From the NCBI RefSeq assembly GCF_040499845.1, contig NZ_CP159342.1, positions 3,844,001-3,908,000 on the forward strand: DNA of 64,000 nt, read 5' to 3'. Position numbers and translations under genes: made by a program. Every line of letters starts with the position of its first letter. The first letter of the stretch is position 1. Origin of the DNA: Micromonospora sp. CCTCC AA 2012012. Lineage in GTDB: Bacteria > Actinomycetota > Actinomycetes > Mycobacteriales > Micromonosporaceae. The notes beneath the pieces are model-generated. The model saw only the letters and a program-made list of their open reading frames with translations. It had not been told where the DNA came from and made no database searches. Positions 43,639-53,893 of the stretch are shown piece after piece.

Positions 43639-44199
43639 GTGCTCACTGTCGGTGACCGCTTCCCCGAGTACGAACTCACCGCCTGCGTGTCGCTCGACGC
43701 CGACAAGGCGTTCGAGACGATCAACCACAAGTCCTACGAGGGCAAGTGGCGGGTGGTCTTCTTCTGGCCGAAGGACTTCACCTTCATCTGCCCGACGGAG
43801 ATCGCCGAGTTCGGTCGGCTCAACGGCGAGTTCGCCGACCGGGACGCCCAGGTGCTGGGCGTGTCGGTGGACAACGAGTTCGTCCACTACGCGTGGCGCA
43901 AGGACCACCCGGACCTGCGCGACCTGCCCTTCCCGATGCTCAGCGACATCAAGCGCGAGCTGACCGCCGACTGCGGCGTGCTCGGCGAGGACGGCGTCGC
44001 CCAGCGGGCCACCTTCATCGTCGACCCGGACAACGAGATCCAGTTCGCCATGGTGACCGCCGGCTCCGTCGGCCGGAACGTCTCCGAGGTGCTGCGGGTG
44101 CTCGACGCGCTGCAGACCGACGAGCTGTGCCCGTGCAACTGGAACAAGGGCGGCCAGACCCTGGACGCCAACGCCCTGCTCGCCGGCGCCGGTGCCTGA
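43639..44199 (+). CDS. ahpC: Alkyl hydroperoxide reductase AhpC
   Basis: A 186-residue peroxiredoxin that reduces hydrogen peroxide, organic peroxides and peroxynitrite. The peroxidatic Cys51 is in FTFICPTE. The C-terminal DELCPCNWNKGG gives two more cysteines, the three-cysteine pattern of the mycobacterial type that works with AhpD rather than AhpF. GTG 43639 follows AAGGAGG. It is one base from the ahpD start, forming an operon. Confidence 0.96.
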   Translation: MLTVGDRFPEYELTACVSLDADKAFETINHKSYEGKWRVVFFWPKDFTFICPTEIAEFGRLNGEFADRDAQVLGVSVDNEFVHYAWRKDHPDLRDLPFPMLSDIKRELTADCGVLGEDGVAQRATFIVDPDNEIQFAMVTAGSVGRNVSEVLRVLDALQTDELCPCNWNKGGQTLDANALLAGAGA

Positions 44200-44200
44200 G

Positions 44201-44731
44201 ATGGGTCTGGACGCGGTCAAGGCCGCCCTCCCCGAGTACGCGAAGGACATCAAGCTCAACCTCGGCTCGACCGTCGCCACCTCGACGCTCAAGCCCGAGC
44301 AGGCCTGGGGCACCGCCCTGGCGTGCGCGGTCGCGGCCCGTAACCCGGTGGTGCTGAGGGAGATCGCCGCCGAGGCGGCCGGTCACCTCACCCCGGAGGC
44401 GGTCGAGGCGGCCAAGGGCGCCGCCACGATCATGGCGATGAACAACGTCTACTACCGGGCCAAGCACCTGATCGGCGACGAGCAGTACGCCACCATGCCG
44501 GCCCGGCTGCGGATGCAGATCATCGCCCGGCCGGGCGTGGACAAGGGCGACTTCGAGCTCTGGTGCCTCGCCGTCTCGGCGGTCACCGGCTGCGGGGTGT
44601 GCCTGGAGTCGCACGAGAAAACCCTGCGCGGCGCCGGCTTCACCCGGGAGCAGGTGCACGAGGGGCTGCGGATCGCCGCCGTCGTACACGCCGCCGCGGT
44701 GGCGCTCGACGCCGAGGCCGCGCTCGCCTGA
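44201..44731 (+). CDS. ahpD: Alkylhydroperoxidase AhpD
   Basis: AhpD is the thioredoxin-like partner that reduces AhpC with electrons from lipoamide. The 176-residue product has Cys131-G-V-Cys134 and His138 in CGVCLESHEK, the catalytic proton relay, and Glu119 upstream. This matches M. tuberculosis AhpD closely. ATG 44201 lies just after the ahpC stop. A very stable hairpin ends the operon. Confidence 0.96.
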   Translation: MGLDAVKAALPEYAKDIKLNLGSTVATSTLKPEQAWGTALACAVAARNPVVLREIAAEAAGHLTPEAVEAAKGAATIMAMNNVYYRAKHLIGDEQYATMPARLRMQIIARPGVDKGDFELWCLAVSAVTGCGVCLESHEKTLRGAGFTREQVHEGLRIAAVVHAAAVALDAEAALA

Positions 44732-44741
44732 CCCGTACGAC

Positions 44742-44780
44742 CCGCGGGGCCGGTGCCGGATCACGGCACCGGCCCCGCGG
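44742..44780 (+). terminator. ahpCD terminator hairpin
   Basis: A perfect 17-bp stem (44742-44758 with 44764-44780) with loop GATCA, ten bases after the ahpD stop. Confidence 0.85.
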
Positions 44781-44882
44781 CGTTCCCAGGCGTGAAAGCC
44801 GACACCGTGGGTAGAAGTTGTGGCTGTCAACACGGAACGTCATCGCTGCGACGACTACGACAGTCGGGACAGGAGTCACCCC

Positions 44883-45347
44883 ATGGACGGGCTGGACCCG
44901 CACAGCACGCACGGCAGCACCGACCCGATGCTCGACGACGGCCGCGGTGCGGTCGCCGGGGGCGCGCCGGCCGGCGCCTTCGACCCGTGGCGCTACCGGG
45001 ACGAGGCCGGGGTCGCCAGCGCGGACCTCACCGGCTACAAGGTCGAGGCCACCGACGGCGGCATCGGCAGGATCGACAGCGCCAGCCACGACGTCGACGA
45101 CAGCTACCTGGTGGTGGACACCGGCCCGTGGATCTTCGGCAAGAAGGTCATGCTGCCGGCCGGCACCGTCAGCCACGTCGACCACGACGAGCGCACGGTG
45201 TACGTCGACCGGGAGAAGGACCAGATCAAGGCCGCCCCGGAGTACGACGAGACGAGCCACGCCGACCCGGCCTACCGGGACCGGCTGGGCGGCTACTACG
45301 GCGAGACCTGGTCGTCGTTGCCGCCGGACGGCCCGACCCGGGTCTGA
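44883..45347 (+). CDS. PRC-barrel domain stress-type protein
   Basis: A 154-residue cytoplasmic protein. ATG 44883 has AGGAG upstream. The PRC-barrel spans about residues 40-115 (LTGYKVEATDGGIGRIDSASHDVDDSYLVVD ... GKKVMLPAGTVSHVDHDERTVYVD). The acidic C-terminus contains repeated Tyr (PAYRDRLGGYYGETW). Such proteins are common in actinomycetes as predicted general stress proteins. No partner is identified. Confidence 0.82.
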   Translation: MDGLDPHSTHGSTDPMLDDGRGAVAGGAPAGAFDPWRYRDEAGVASADLTGYKVEATDGGIGRIDSASHDVDDSYLVVDTGPWIFGKKVMLPAGTVSHVDHDERTVYVDREKDQIKAAPEYDETSHADPAYRDRLGGYYGETWSSLPPDGPTRV

Positions 45348-45424
45348 GCAGACCGCACCCGGTCCGGTCGACCGGGGCGCGACGGCCGGTGGAGTGCCGC
45401 TCCACCGGCCGTTACCGTGTCGGG

Positions 45425-46165
45425 GTGGACGCCACCGAAGAGACCCGACGGATCCCCTTCGCCAACCTGTTCAACTTCCGGGACGTGGGCGGCTACCCCG
45501 CCCGCGACGGCCGATCCGTCCGCTGGCGACGGCTCTACCGCTCCGACTCCCCGCACCGGATCGACGGGGCCGACCGGGAGGCGTTCGGCGCGCTCGGCGT
45601 GCGCACCGTCATCGACCTGCGCCGACCGTCCGAGGTGGAGCGCGACGGCCGGGTGCCCGCGTACGACGGGCTCACCTACCGCCACATCCACCCCGAACAC
45701 CAGGACTGGGCGCAGATCCCGTACGACCCGGACCAGAGCCTGGCCCGCTACCTCGCCGACCGGTACGCCGCCCTCGCCGAGACCGGCACCGCCGGGCTGG
45801 CCGAGGCGGTCGGCCTGATCGCCGACAGCGCCAACGCGCCGGTCGTGGTGCACTGCGTCGCCGGCAAGGACCGCACCGGCATCGTCTGCGCGCTCACCCT
45901 CGCCGTGCTCGGCGTCGCCGACGAGGACATCGCCGCCGACTACGCCCTCAGCACCGAGGCGTCGGCGCGGTTCAGCGCCTGGGTGGCCGCCACCTTCCCG
46001 GAGGTCGAGGAGCCGCCGCCGCCCTTCCTCGCCTCCCCCGCCGAGGCGATGACGCTCTTCCTCGCCGAACTGCGTGCCGGGTACGGCTCGGCCGAGGACT
46101 ACCTGCGCCACGCCGGCGTCACCGACGCGCAGCTCACCGCCCTCCGCGACCACCTGCTCGACTGA
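45425..46165 (+). CDS. Tyrosine/phosphoinositide phosphatase (PtpB-like)
   Basis: A 246-residue phosphatase of the Y_phosphatase3 type, which includes the M. tuberculosis secreted PtpB. FNFRDVGGYPARDGRSVRWRRLYRSD is the family start. The P-loop VVVHCVAGKDRTGIV holds the nucleophile Cys144 and Arg150 (CX5R) with the Lys-Asp typical of this group. No signal peptide is seen. The substrate may be protein phosphotyrosine or a phosphoinositide. GTG 45425 is the likely start. Confidence 0.88.
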   Translation: MDATEETRRIPFANLFNFRDVGGYPARDGRSVRWRRLYRSDSPHRIDGADREAFGALGVRTVIDLRRPSEVERDGRVPAYDGLTYRHIHPEHQDWAQIPYDPDQSLARYLADRYAALAETGTAGLAEAVGLIADSANAPVVVHCVAGKDRTGIVCALTLAVLGVADEDIAADYALSTEASARFSAWVAATFPEVEEPPPPFLASPAEAMTLFLAELRAGYGSAEDYLRHAGVTDAQLTALRDHLLD

Positions 46166-46171
46166 CGCGGT

Positions 46172-46205
46172 CCGGCCGGCGCCGTCCTCGGACGGTACCG
46201 GCCGG
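46172..46205. terminator. Two-way terminator between phosphatase and ilvE
   Basis: CCGGCCGG (46172-46179) and CCGTCC (46182-46187) pair with GGACGG (46190-46195) and CCGGCCGG (46198-46205), with a 2x2 internal loop. It is shared by the two convergent genes. Confidence 0.65.
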
Positions 46206-46216
46206 GGCGGGACGGG

Positions 46217-47314
46217 TCAGAGGACCTGCTGGACCCAGCCGTGCGGGTCGGCGGCCCGGCCGCGCTGGATGTCGACCAGCTGCTGCCGCAGCGCCGTCGT
46301 CGACCGGCCCGGCTCGCCACCGCCGATGAGGAACTCGCCGTCGGGGAACCGCACCCGGCCGATCGGGGTGATCACGGCGGCGGTGCCGCAGGCGAAGACC
46401 TCGCGCAGCCGCCCGCTGGCCGCGTCGGCCTGCCAGTCGGCGAAGCTGATCGGCCGCTCCTCGACCCGGTGACCGGCCTCGGCGGCCAGGGCGAGGATCG
46501 CGTCGCGGGTGATGCCGGGCAGGATGGTGCCGGTCAGCGGCGGGGTGACCAGGGTGTTGTCGTCGTAGACGAAGAAGACGTTCATGCCGCCCAGCTCGTC
46601 GACGAAGCGGCGCTCCACGGCGTCCAGGAAGACCACCTGGTCGCAGCCCGCCTCGATCGCCTCGGCCTGGGCGGCGAGGGAGGCGGCGTAGTTGCCGCCG
46701 CACTTGGCCGCGCCGGTGCCGCCCGGTGCGGCCCGGGTGTAGTCCGGGGAGACCCAGACCGTCACCGGCTTGACCCCACCGGAGAAGTACGCCCCGGCGG
46801 GCGACGCGATCACGCAGTAGAGGTATTCGTTGGCCGGTCGGACGCCGAGGAAGACCTCACTGGCGAACATGAACGGGCGCAGGTAGAGGCTGGCGTCCGG
46901 GCCCTCGGGGATCCAGTCGCGGTCGATCTCGACCAGCCGGCGCAGCGACTCGACGAAGGTCTCCGCCGGCAGCTCCGGCATGGCCAGGCGCTGGGCGGAG
47001 GCGATGAACCGGGCGGCGTTGGCCTCCGGCCGGAACATGGTGACCGACCCGTCCTCGGTCCGGTACGCCTTCAGCCCCTCGAAGATCTCCTGCGCGTAGT
47101 GCAGCACCGCGCTGGCCGGGTCCATCGGGATCGGGGCGCGCGCCTCGACGCGGGCGTCGTACCAGCCCTTGCCCTCGGCGTAGCGGATGGTGACCATGTG
47201 GTCGGTGAAGACCCGACCGAACCCGGGATTGGCCAGCAGGGCGGCCCGATCGGCGGCGGATACCGGCGCGGGATTCGGACGGATCTCGAAATCGAGCTTG
47301 TCACCACCGCTCAT
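46217..47314 (-). CDS. ilvE: Branched-chain amino acid aminotransferase
   Basis: IlvE transfers amino groups to the keto acids of Leu, Ile and Val using PLP. The 365-residue product is the class IV fold. [13 protein letters not shown] lies near the N-terminal third, and the PLP lysine is in [38 protein letters not shown] and [15 protein letters not shown] follow. ATG 47314 is chosen over an upstream start because family members begin at this point. It completes the BCAA genes around it. Confidence 0.96.
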   Translation of the reverse strand: MSGGDKLDFEIRPNPAPVSAADRAALLANPGFGRVFTDHMVTIRYAEGKGWYDARVEARAPIPMDPASAVLHYAQEIFEGLKAYRTEDGSVTMFRPEANAARFIASAQRLAMPELPAETFVESLRRLVEIDRDWIPEGPDASLYLRPFMFASEVFLGVRPANEYLYCVIASPAGAYFSGGVKPVTVWVSPDYTRAAPGGTGAAKCGGNYAASLAAQAEAIEAGCDQVVFLDAVERRFVDELGGMNVFFVYDDNTLVTPPLTGTILPGITRDAILALAAEAGHRVEERPISFADWQADAASGRLREVFACGTAAVITPIGRVRFPDGEFLIGGGEPGRSTTALRQQLVDIQRGRAADPHGWVQQVL

Positions 47315-47468
47315 CGCGCTGACCTCCCTGCGGGTTGCCGGTGCGCGGGGTCGCACACCGGATCTGGTGCCAGAAACTTACCCCGAACGGTCGTTCAGCG
47401 GATAGCTCCGCCCCGGCAGACAGATCACGCCGGATGGCGGTACGGACCGGGGTCGTCGGACCGGCCGG

Positions 47469-48500
47469 TCAGGCTACGGCGTACCCGGCGAGCCGGTCGC
47501 CGACCTCCTCGGTGCGCAGCGGCACGCCGGGGGTGCGCCCGGCCAGCTCGGCGGCGACGGCGGCGGTGACCCGGGCGGCGGCGTCGGCGTGCCCGAGCTG
47601 GTCGAGCAGGAGCGCGGCGGAGAGCACCGCGGCGACCGGGTCGGCGACGCCCTTACCGGCGATGTCCGGCGCGGAGCCGTGCACCGGCTCGAACATGGAC
47701 GGGTAGCGCCCCTCGGGGTTGATGCAGCCACTGGCGGCCAGCCCGATGCCTCCGGTGACCGCGGCGGCGATGTCGGTGAGGATGTCGCCGAAGAGGTTGT
47801 CGGTGACCACCACGTCGTACCGCTGGGGCTGGGTGACCAGGAACATCGCGGCGGCGTCGACGTGCTGGTACTCCGTCGTCACGTCGGGGTGCTCGGCGGC
47901 GACCGCGTCGAAGGCGCGGGCCCACAGCGACCCGGCGTGGGTCAGCACGTTGGTCTTGTGCACCAGGGTGACCTTGCGCCGCTCGCGCCGCCGGGCCCGG
48001 GCGAACGCGTCCCGGATCACCCGCTCGACGCCGTGCCGGGTGTTCAGGCTCTCCTCGGTGGCGACCTCGGCCGGGGTGTCCCGGTGCAGCGAACCGCCGG
48101 CGCCGGCGTAGAGACCCTCGGTGCCCTCGCGGACCACCACCAGGTCCACCTCGCCCGGCTTCACGGTGGCCAGCGGACCGGTCACCCCGGGCCAGAGCCG
48201 GGACGGGCGGAGGTTGACGTACTGGTCGAAGGCGAACCGGAGCTTGAGCAGCAGTCCCCGCTCCAGCACGCCCGGCGGGACGGTCGGGTCGCCGACCGCG
48301 CCCAGCAGGATGGCGTCGTGCCCGGCCAGCTCGTCGAGGACGGAGTCGGGCAGCACCTCGCCGGTGCGGTGGTAACGGGCGGCGCCGAGGTCGTACTCCG
48401 TGGCCTCGGTCCCGGGGAGCACGGCGTCGAGGACCTTGCGGGCCTGCGCGACCACCTCGGGTCCGATACCGTCCCCGGCCACCACCGCGATCCGTGCCAC
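47469..48500 (-). CDS. leuB: 3-isopropylmalate dehydrogenase
   Basis: LeuB oxidatively decarboxylates 3-isopropylmalate (or methylmalate from the CimA route) with NAD. The 343-residue product has [12 protein letters not shown] at the N-terminus, [42 protein letters not shown] and [17 protein letters not shown] 48500 is used; GGAG lies about ten bases upstream, and the frame open further up is not protein-like. It is divergent from apbE and lies beside ilvE. Confidence 0.96.
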   Translation of the reverse strand: MARIAVVAGDGIGPEVVAQARKVLDAVLPGTEATEYDLGAARYHRTGEVLPDSVLDELAGHDAILLGAVGDPTVPPGVLERGLLLKLRFAFDQYVNLRPSRLWPGVTGPLATVKPGEVDLVVVREGTEGLYAGAGGSLHRDTPAEVATEESLNTRHGVERVIRDAFARARRRERRKVTLVHKTNVLTHAGSLWARAFDAVAAEHPDVTTEYQHVDAAAMFLVTQPQRYDVVVTDNLFGDILTDIAAAVTGGIGLAASGCINPEGRYPSMFEPVHGSAPDIAGKGVADPVAAVLSAALLLDQLGHADAAARVTAAVAAELAGRTPGVPLRTEEVGDRLAGYAVA

Positions 48501-48571
48501 CTGGCGCTCCTCACCTCGTCGTTCTGCGCAACGGTACGTTGCCGTCCCGCCTCCCGGTACGCGTCTTCCAA

Positions 48572-48590
48572 CATCCGGGAAACCCGGATG
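48572..48590. promoter_or_regulatory. Inverted repeat between leuB and apbE
   Basis: CATCCGGG-AAA-CCCGGATG, a perfect 8-bp inverted repeat in the divergent 219-bp gap. Because both genes point away, it is more likely an operator or a leader hairpin of one transcript than a terminator. Confidence 0.4.
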
Positions 48591-48719
48591 CTCAGGAGGC
48601 TCCCAGGTGGCATTCATGGTGCGGTCATCTCCGCTGCCTAGGGTCGGGGGTGAACGGGTCACGGGGGCCCGTGACGGTCTTCGCCGCGGTGCTGCGGCAC
48701 CGTCAGCGAAGGAGCAGGT

Positions 48720-49598
48720 GTGATGCGGATCGACGAGCAGCCACGGGCCAGGTGGACCGACGAGCAGCCACGGACCCGCTGGGTCGACCAGGCGGCCTTC
48801 CGCGGCGGCCGTCCCGACCTGCGGCTCGGCACCCGCAGCCACCGGGTGGACCGGGCCGGTGCGGCCAGCGGCGACCGGATCAGCGTCCAGCACACCGTCC
48901 GCACCTCGACGGCGGAATACTCGCTGCTGCTCAACGCGCCCGAGTGGTTCGGCCGGCGGGGCGTCGGGGACGCGCTGCGGGACGCCGTCGCCGAGCTGCG
49001 CGCCGTCGACCTCACCTACGGACCGACCCGCCCCGACAGCCTCGTCTCCCGGTTGCGGCGCGGGGAGATCGCCCCCGAGTCGTACCCTCCGCTGGCCGAC
49101 CTGGTGGACCGCTGCGCGGCCATGCGGGCCGCCACCGACGGCTGGTTCGACGCCTGGGCGGTGCCCGGCGGCTTCGACCCCGGCGGCCTGCTCGGCGGCT
49201 GGGCGGTGGAGCGGGCCGCGGCCCGGTTGCGCGCCGCCGGCATCCACGACTACGCCGTGCTCAGCGGCGCCGACCTCACCGTACGCGGACACGCCGCGCA
49301 CGGCGGCCCGTGGCGGGTCGCGGTGCACCACCCGACGGAGGCGCACCGCCCGCCGCTGGTGCTGGAGATGACGGCGGGCGCGGTGGGCACCTCCGGCGTG
49401 ACCGGGCGGCAGGGACACGTGGTGGACCCGCACACGGGCGAACCGGCCGAGCAGCTCGTCGCCGCCACCGTGGTCGGTCCGGACCTGGCCGTCGCCGACG
49501 CCTACGCCACCGCCCTGTACGCCGCCGGACCGGCCGGACTGGCCTGGTTCCGCACCGGCTCCGACTATCGCGCGCTCTTCGCCCACCGGCGGCGCTGA
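48720..49598 (+). CDS. apbE: ApbE-like FAD:protein FMN transferase
   Basis: ApbE attaches FMN covalently to threonine of flavoproteins. The 292-residue product has [21 protein letters not shown], the motif [21 protein letters not shown] (family: DPTGVVKGWAV), [14 protein letters not shown] and [15 protein letters not shown]. It lacks a lipoprotein signal, so it is cytoplasmic in this organism. No flavinylated target (nqr, rnf or FMN-binding domain gene) is in the window. GTG 48720 or ATG 48723 after GGAG can start it. Confidence 0.85.
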   Translation: MMRIDEQPRARWTDEQPRTRWVDQAAFRGGRPDLRLGTRSHRVDRAGAASGDRISVQHTVRTSTAEYSLLLNAPEWFGRRGVGDALRDAVAELRAVDLTYGPTRPDSLVSRLRRGEIAPESYPPLADLVDRCAAMRAATDGWFDAWAVPGGFDPGGLLGGWAVERAAARLRAAGIHDYAVLSGADLTVRGHAAHGGPWRVAVHHPTEAHRPPLVLEMTAGAVGTSGVTGRQGHVVDPHTGEPAEQLVAATVVGPDLAVADAYATALYAAGPAGLAWFRTGSDYRALFAHRRR

Positions 49599-49959
49599 CC
49601 GCACCGACCCGGATCCCGGCGGCCGGGTTCGCATCACGGCCGCCCGGGCGGCGGGGCGGGATCGCCGCGATCGGCCCCCACGGTCTCGGCAACGACCGTG
49701 GGGGCCGGTCAGCGACGAGTGCGCGTGGCTCGCGCAATCGAGGGGTGCGGGCCGGCCGGCAGGGCGTCCGACCTCGTCACCCGAAGACGGGCCGACGCCA
49801 GGACTCAGCCAGTGACCGCACCGGTACGCTAGCGAATCGACGCAACTCGACGCAAGAGTCTCCACAGCGGACCGTCACGACCACTCCGCTGCCGTTGCGT
49901 CACCGCCGCGCGGCGGGGCAGGGGTGACGCGGAGCAGCCGGGATGGCACGCTGTCCGCC
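49599..49959. other. 361-bp gene-free region after apbE
   Basis: It holds the apbE hairpin (49672-49707) and, at 49837-49855, two TCGACGCAA units ten bases apart. The flanks contain GACTC (49803) and GAGTC (49856). I see no gene. Confidence 0.5.
49672..49707 (+). terminator. apbE terminator hairpin
   Basis: A perfect 14-bp stem (49672-49685 with 49694-49707) and 8-base loop, 74 bases after the apbE stop. Confidence 0.75.
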
Positions 49960-50316
49960 GTGAGTTTCGATCTGAGCGTGTGGGCCCTGCCGAACGGGGC
50001 CACGCCCGCGGAGGTGCGGGCAGCGGTGCAACGGTGCCGCCAGGGGTGGCACGGCGAGCGCTATCCCGACCCCCGGGTGGTCGCCTTCTATCGGGCGATC
50101 ACCGCCGCCTATCCCGACCGGCCGGGCGGACCGGACTCCCCGTGGGAGGTGACGCCGCTGCACGCGGCCGGCGACCACGTCGAGATGAACCTCTTCCCCA
50201 CCTGCGAGGACCAGGTCCTGCTGGACATCGAGCGGCTGGCCGGCGAGCACGACCTGATGCTCTTCGACGCCCAGGACGGCTCGGTCTACCCGCCGCCCGC
50301 CCGCGTCAGCCCCTGA
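49960..50316 (+). CDS. Small acidic hypothetical protein
   Basis: A 118-residue protein with no membrane or signal segment. It opens VSFDLSVWALPNGATPAEVRAAV, has a CxQGWHGERYPDPRVVAFY segment and ends DLMLFDAQDGSVYPPPARVSP. The pattern, with an aromatic-rich SFDLSVW start and FDAQDGSVYPP end, is reminiscent of small conserved proteins in polymorphic-toxin immunity families, but I cannot assign one and see no toxin beside it. GTG 49960 is preferred because the protein-like part begins there; 49924 is also in frame. Confidence 0.6.
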   Translation: MSFDLSVWALPNGATPAEVRAAVQRCRQGWHGERYPDPRVVAFYRAITAAYPDRPGGPDSPWEVTPLHAAGDHVEMNLFPTCEDQVLLDIERLAGEHDLMLFDAQDGSVYPPPARVSP

Positions 50317-50359
50317 ACCCGCGCGCCACGGCGCGGAGCAGCCGCAGCCCCACGACGAC

Positions 50360-50389
50360 CAGGGGCCCAGCCGAACGGCCGGGCCCCTG
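50360..50389. terminator. Two-way terminator before serA stop
   Basis: A 9-bp outer stem CAGGGGCCC (50360-50368) with GGGCCCCTG (50381-50389), plus an inner GCC/GGC pairing. It is shared by the convergent hypothetical gene and serA. Confidence 0.7.
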
Positions 50390-50405
50390 ACGTGTCCTGA
50401 AGGGA

Positions 50406-52004
50406 CTACTCGTCGCGCAGGTCGGCCGCGCTGGCCGCCACGGCGCCGATCGAGTCGGCCGCCGAGGTGAGCAGGTCGGCGCCGAGCGCCTGGTCGACGG
50501 TGAGGGTCATCAGCGTCTCGCCGCCGGCCTCCCGACGGGCCACCTGCATGGCGGCGATGTTGATGCCGGCCTCGCCGAGCAGGGTGCCGACGGTGCCGAC
50601 CACGCCCGGGCGGTCGGCGTACCGCAGGAAGAGCAGGATGCCCTCCGCGCCGATCTCCACGTCGAAGCCGTCCACCTCGGTCAGCTTGATGATGTCCCGG
50701 GTGCCGGCGTGGGTGACCGTGCCGGAGACGCTCACCGTACGCCCGTCCGGGAGGGCGCCACGGACCGTCACCAGGTTGGGGTGGTCGACCGTCTCGCCCT
50801 GCGTCGACAGGGTCACCTCGACGCCCCGCTCGGCGGCGAGGTGCGGCGCGTTGACGTAGGTGACCTGCTCCTCGACCACCGAGCTGAAGAGGCCCTTGGT
50901 GGCGGCGAGCTTGAGCACCGAGACGTCGTGGTTGACGATCTCGCCGCGCACCTCGACGGTGACGTTGGCGGCGACCCCGCCGGCGACCGCGGTGAAGGCC
51001 CGGCCCAGCTTCTCGGCCAGCGGCAGCAGCGGGCGGACGTCCTCGGCGACGACGCCGCCGGCCTGCACGTTGACCGCGTCCGGCACGAACTCGCCCTGCA
51101 GCGCCAGCTTGACGCTCTTGGCCACGGCCAGACCGGCCTTGTCCTGCGCCTCGTTGGTGGAGGCGCCCAGGTGCGGGGTGGCCACCACGTTGTCGAAGGC
51201 GAACAGCGGCGAGGAGGTGCAGGGCTCCTTGGCGTAGACGTCGACGCCGGCGCCGGCGACCCGACCCTCGGCGATCGCGTCGGCCAGGGCCTGCTCGTCG
51301 ACCAGGCCACCGCGGGCGGCGTTGACGATCCGCACGCCCGGCTTGACGATCGCCAGCTCCTTCTCGCCGATCAGGCCGACCGTCTCCGGGGTCTTCGGCA
51401 GGTGGATGGAGATGAAGTCGGCCTCCCGCAGCAGCTCCTCCAGCCCGACCAGGCGAACCCCGAGCTGCGCGGCGCGGGCCGGCTGGATGTACGGGTCGTA
51501 CGCGATCAGCCGGGTGCCGAACGCGGCGATCCGCTGGGCGAAGAGCACGCCGATGCGGCCGAGGCCCACCACGCCGACGGTCTTGCCCTGCAGCTCGACG
51601 CCGGTGTACTTGGACCGCTTCCACTCCCCCGCCTTGAGCGCGGCGCTGGCGGCTGCGGTGTTCCGCGCGACGGCGAGCAGCAGCGCGACGGCCTGCTCGG
51701 CGGCGGAGACGATGTTGGAGGTGGGGGCGTTGACGACCATGACGCCCCGCGCGGTGGCGGCCGGCACCTCGACGTTGTCCAGGCCGACACCGGCCCGGGC
51801 GACCACCTTCAGTCGCGGCGCGGCGGCGATCGCCTCGGCGTCGATCTGCGTGGCGCTGCGCACGATGACCGCGTCGGCCTCGGAGAGCGCGGAGAGCAGG
51901 GCCGGGCGGTCGGTGCCGTCGACGTGGCGGACGTCGAAGTCGTGCGCGAGCACCTCGATGGCGGCGGGAGCGAGTTCTTCGGCGATCAGTACGACAGGAG
52001 TCAT
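50406..52004 (-). CDS. serA: D-3-phosphoglycerate dehydrogenase
   Basis: SerA oxidizes 3-phosphoglycerate in the first step of serine synthesis. The 532-residue product is the long type I form of M. tuberculosis. The NAD-binding GVVGLGRIGVLFAQRIAAFG is near residue 150, the substrate Arg is in NAARGGLVDEQAL, and the catalytic His is in VVATPHLGASTNEAQ. An intervening domain and a C-terminal ACT domain (LLFLRYADRPGVVGTVGTLLGEAGINIAAMQV) bind serine for feedback. It lies downstream of ilvC with its own 265-bp upstream region. Confidence 0.97.
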   Translation of the reverse strand: MTPVVLIAEELAPAAIEVLAHDFDVRHVDGTDRPALLSALSEADAVIVRSATQIDAEAIAAAPRLKVVARAGVGLDNVEVPAATARGVMVVNAPTSNIVSAAEQAVALLLAVARNTAAASAALKAGEWKRSKYTGVELQGKTVGVVGLGRIGVLFAQRIAAFGTRLIAYDPYIQPARAAQLGVRLVGLEELLREADFISIHLPKTPETVGLIGEKELAIVKPGVRIVNAARGGLVDEQALADAIAEGRVAGAGVDVYAKEPCTSSPLFAFDNVVATPHLGASTNEAQDKAGLAVAKSVKLALQGEFVPDAVNVQAGGVVAEDVRPLLPLAEKLGRAFTAVAGGVAANVTVEVRGEIVNHDVSVLKLAATKGLFSSVVEEQVTYVNAPHLAAERGVEVTLSTQGETVDHPNLVTVRGALPDGRTVSVSGTVTHAGTRDIIKLTEVDGFDVEIGAEGILLFLRYADRPGVVGTVGTLLGEAGINIAAMQVARREAGGETLMTLTVDQALGADLLTSAADSIGAVAASAADLRDE

Positions 52005-52103
52005 CGGTCCTCGTAGATGTCGTCAGAGCGGTCGGCTGCGGCGGTGGACGCCGCGCTGCGCCCTGCGGTGAGCCGTGCCATGGCCGTCAGGTGCCGGCTA
52101 CGC

Positions 52104-52123
52104 ACCTACCAGGGATCGTAGGT
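52104..52123 (-). promoter_or_regulatory. Inverted repeat in the serA promoter region
   Basis: ACCTAC (52104-52109) and GTAGGT (52118-52123), spacer 8, centred about 110 bases upstream of serA. Possible operator. Confidence 0.3.
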
Positions 52124-52213
52124 CGTGGGCCGGCCGGCGTGTCCGGGACGAGGGGGTGAGCGCCCTCACAAACCCGACATGTCCCGGGGCTGAACAGGGA
52201 GGGAACGCGCGAC

Positions 52214-52255
52214 GGTGACGCGCCCGACGCCGGGGAGAGCGTCGGACGCGTCACC
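52214..52255 (-). terminator. ilvBNC operon terminator
   Basis: GGTGACGCG (52214-52222) and CCGACGC (52224-52230) pair with GCGTCGG (52239-52245) and CGCGTCACC (52247-52255) with one mismatch, 15 bases after the ilvC stop. Confidence 0.8.
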
Positions 52256-52269
52256 ATGCCGCAGCAGCG

Positions 52270-53889
<1,620 letters not shown>

Positions 53890-53893
<4 letters not shown>

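Noticed and set aside
47469..49865. Long 5' extension of leuB up to 49865
   Set aside because: The extension is the reverse of apbE. LeuB family starts at [15 protein letters not shown], reached at GTG 48500.
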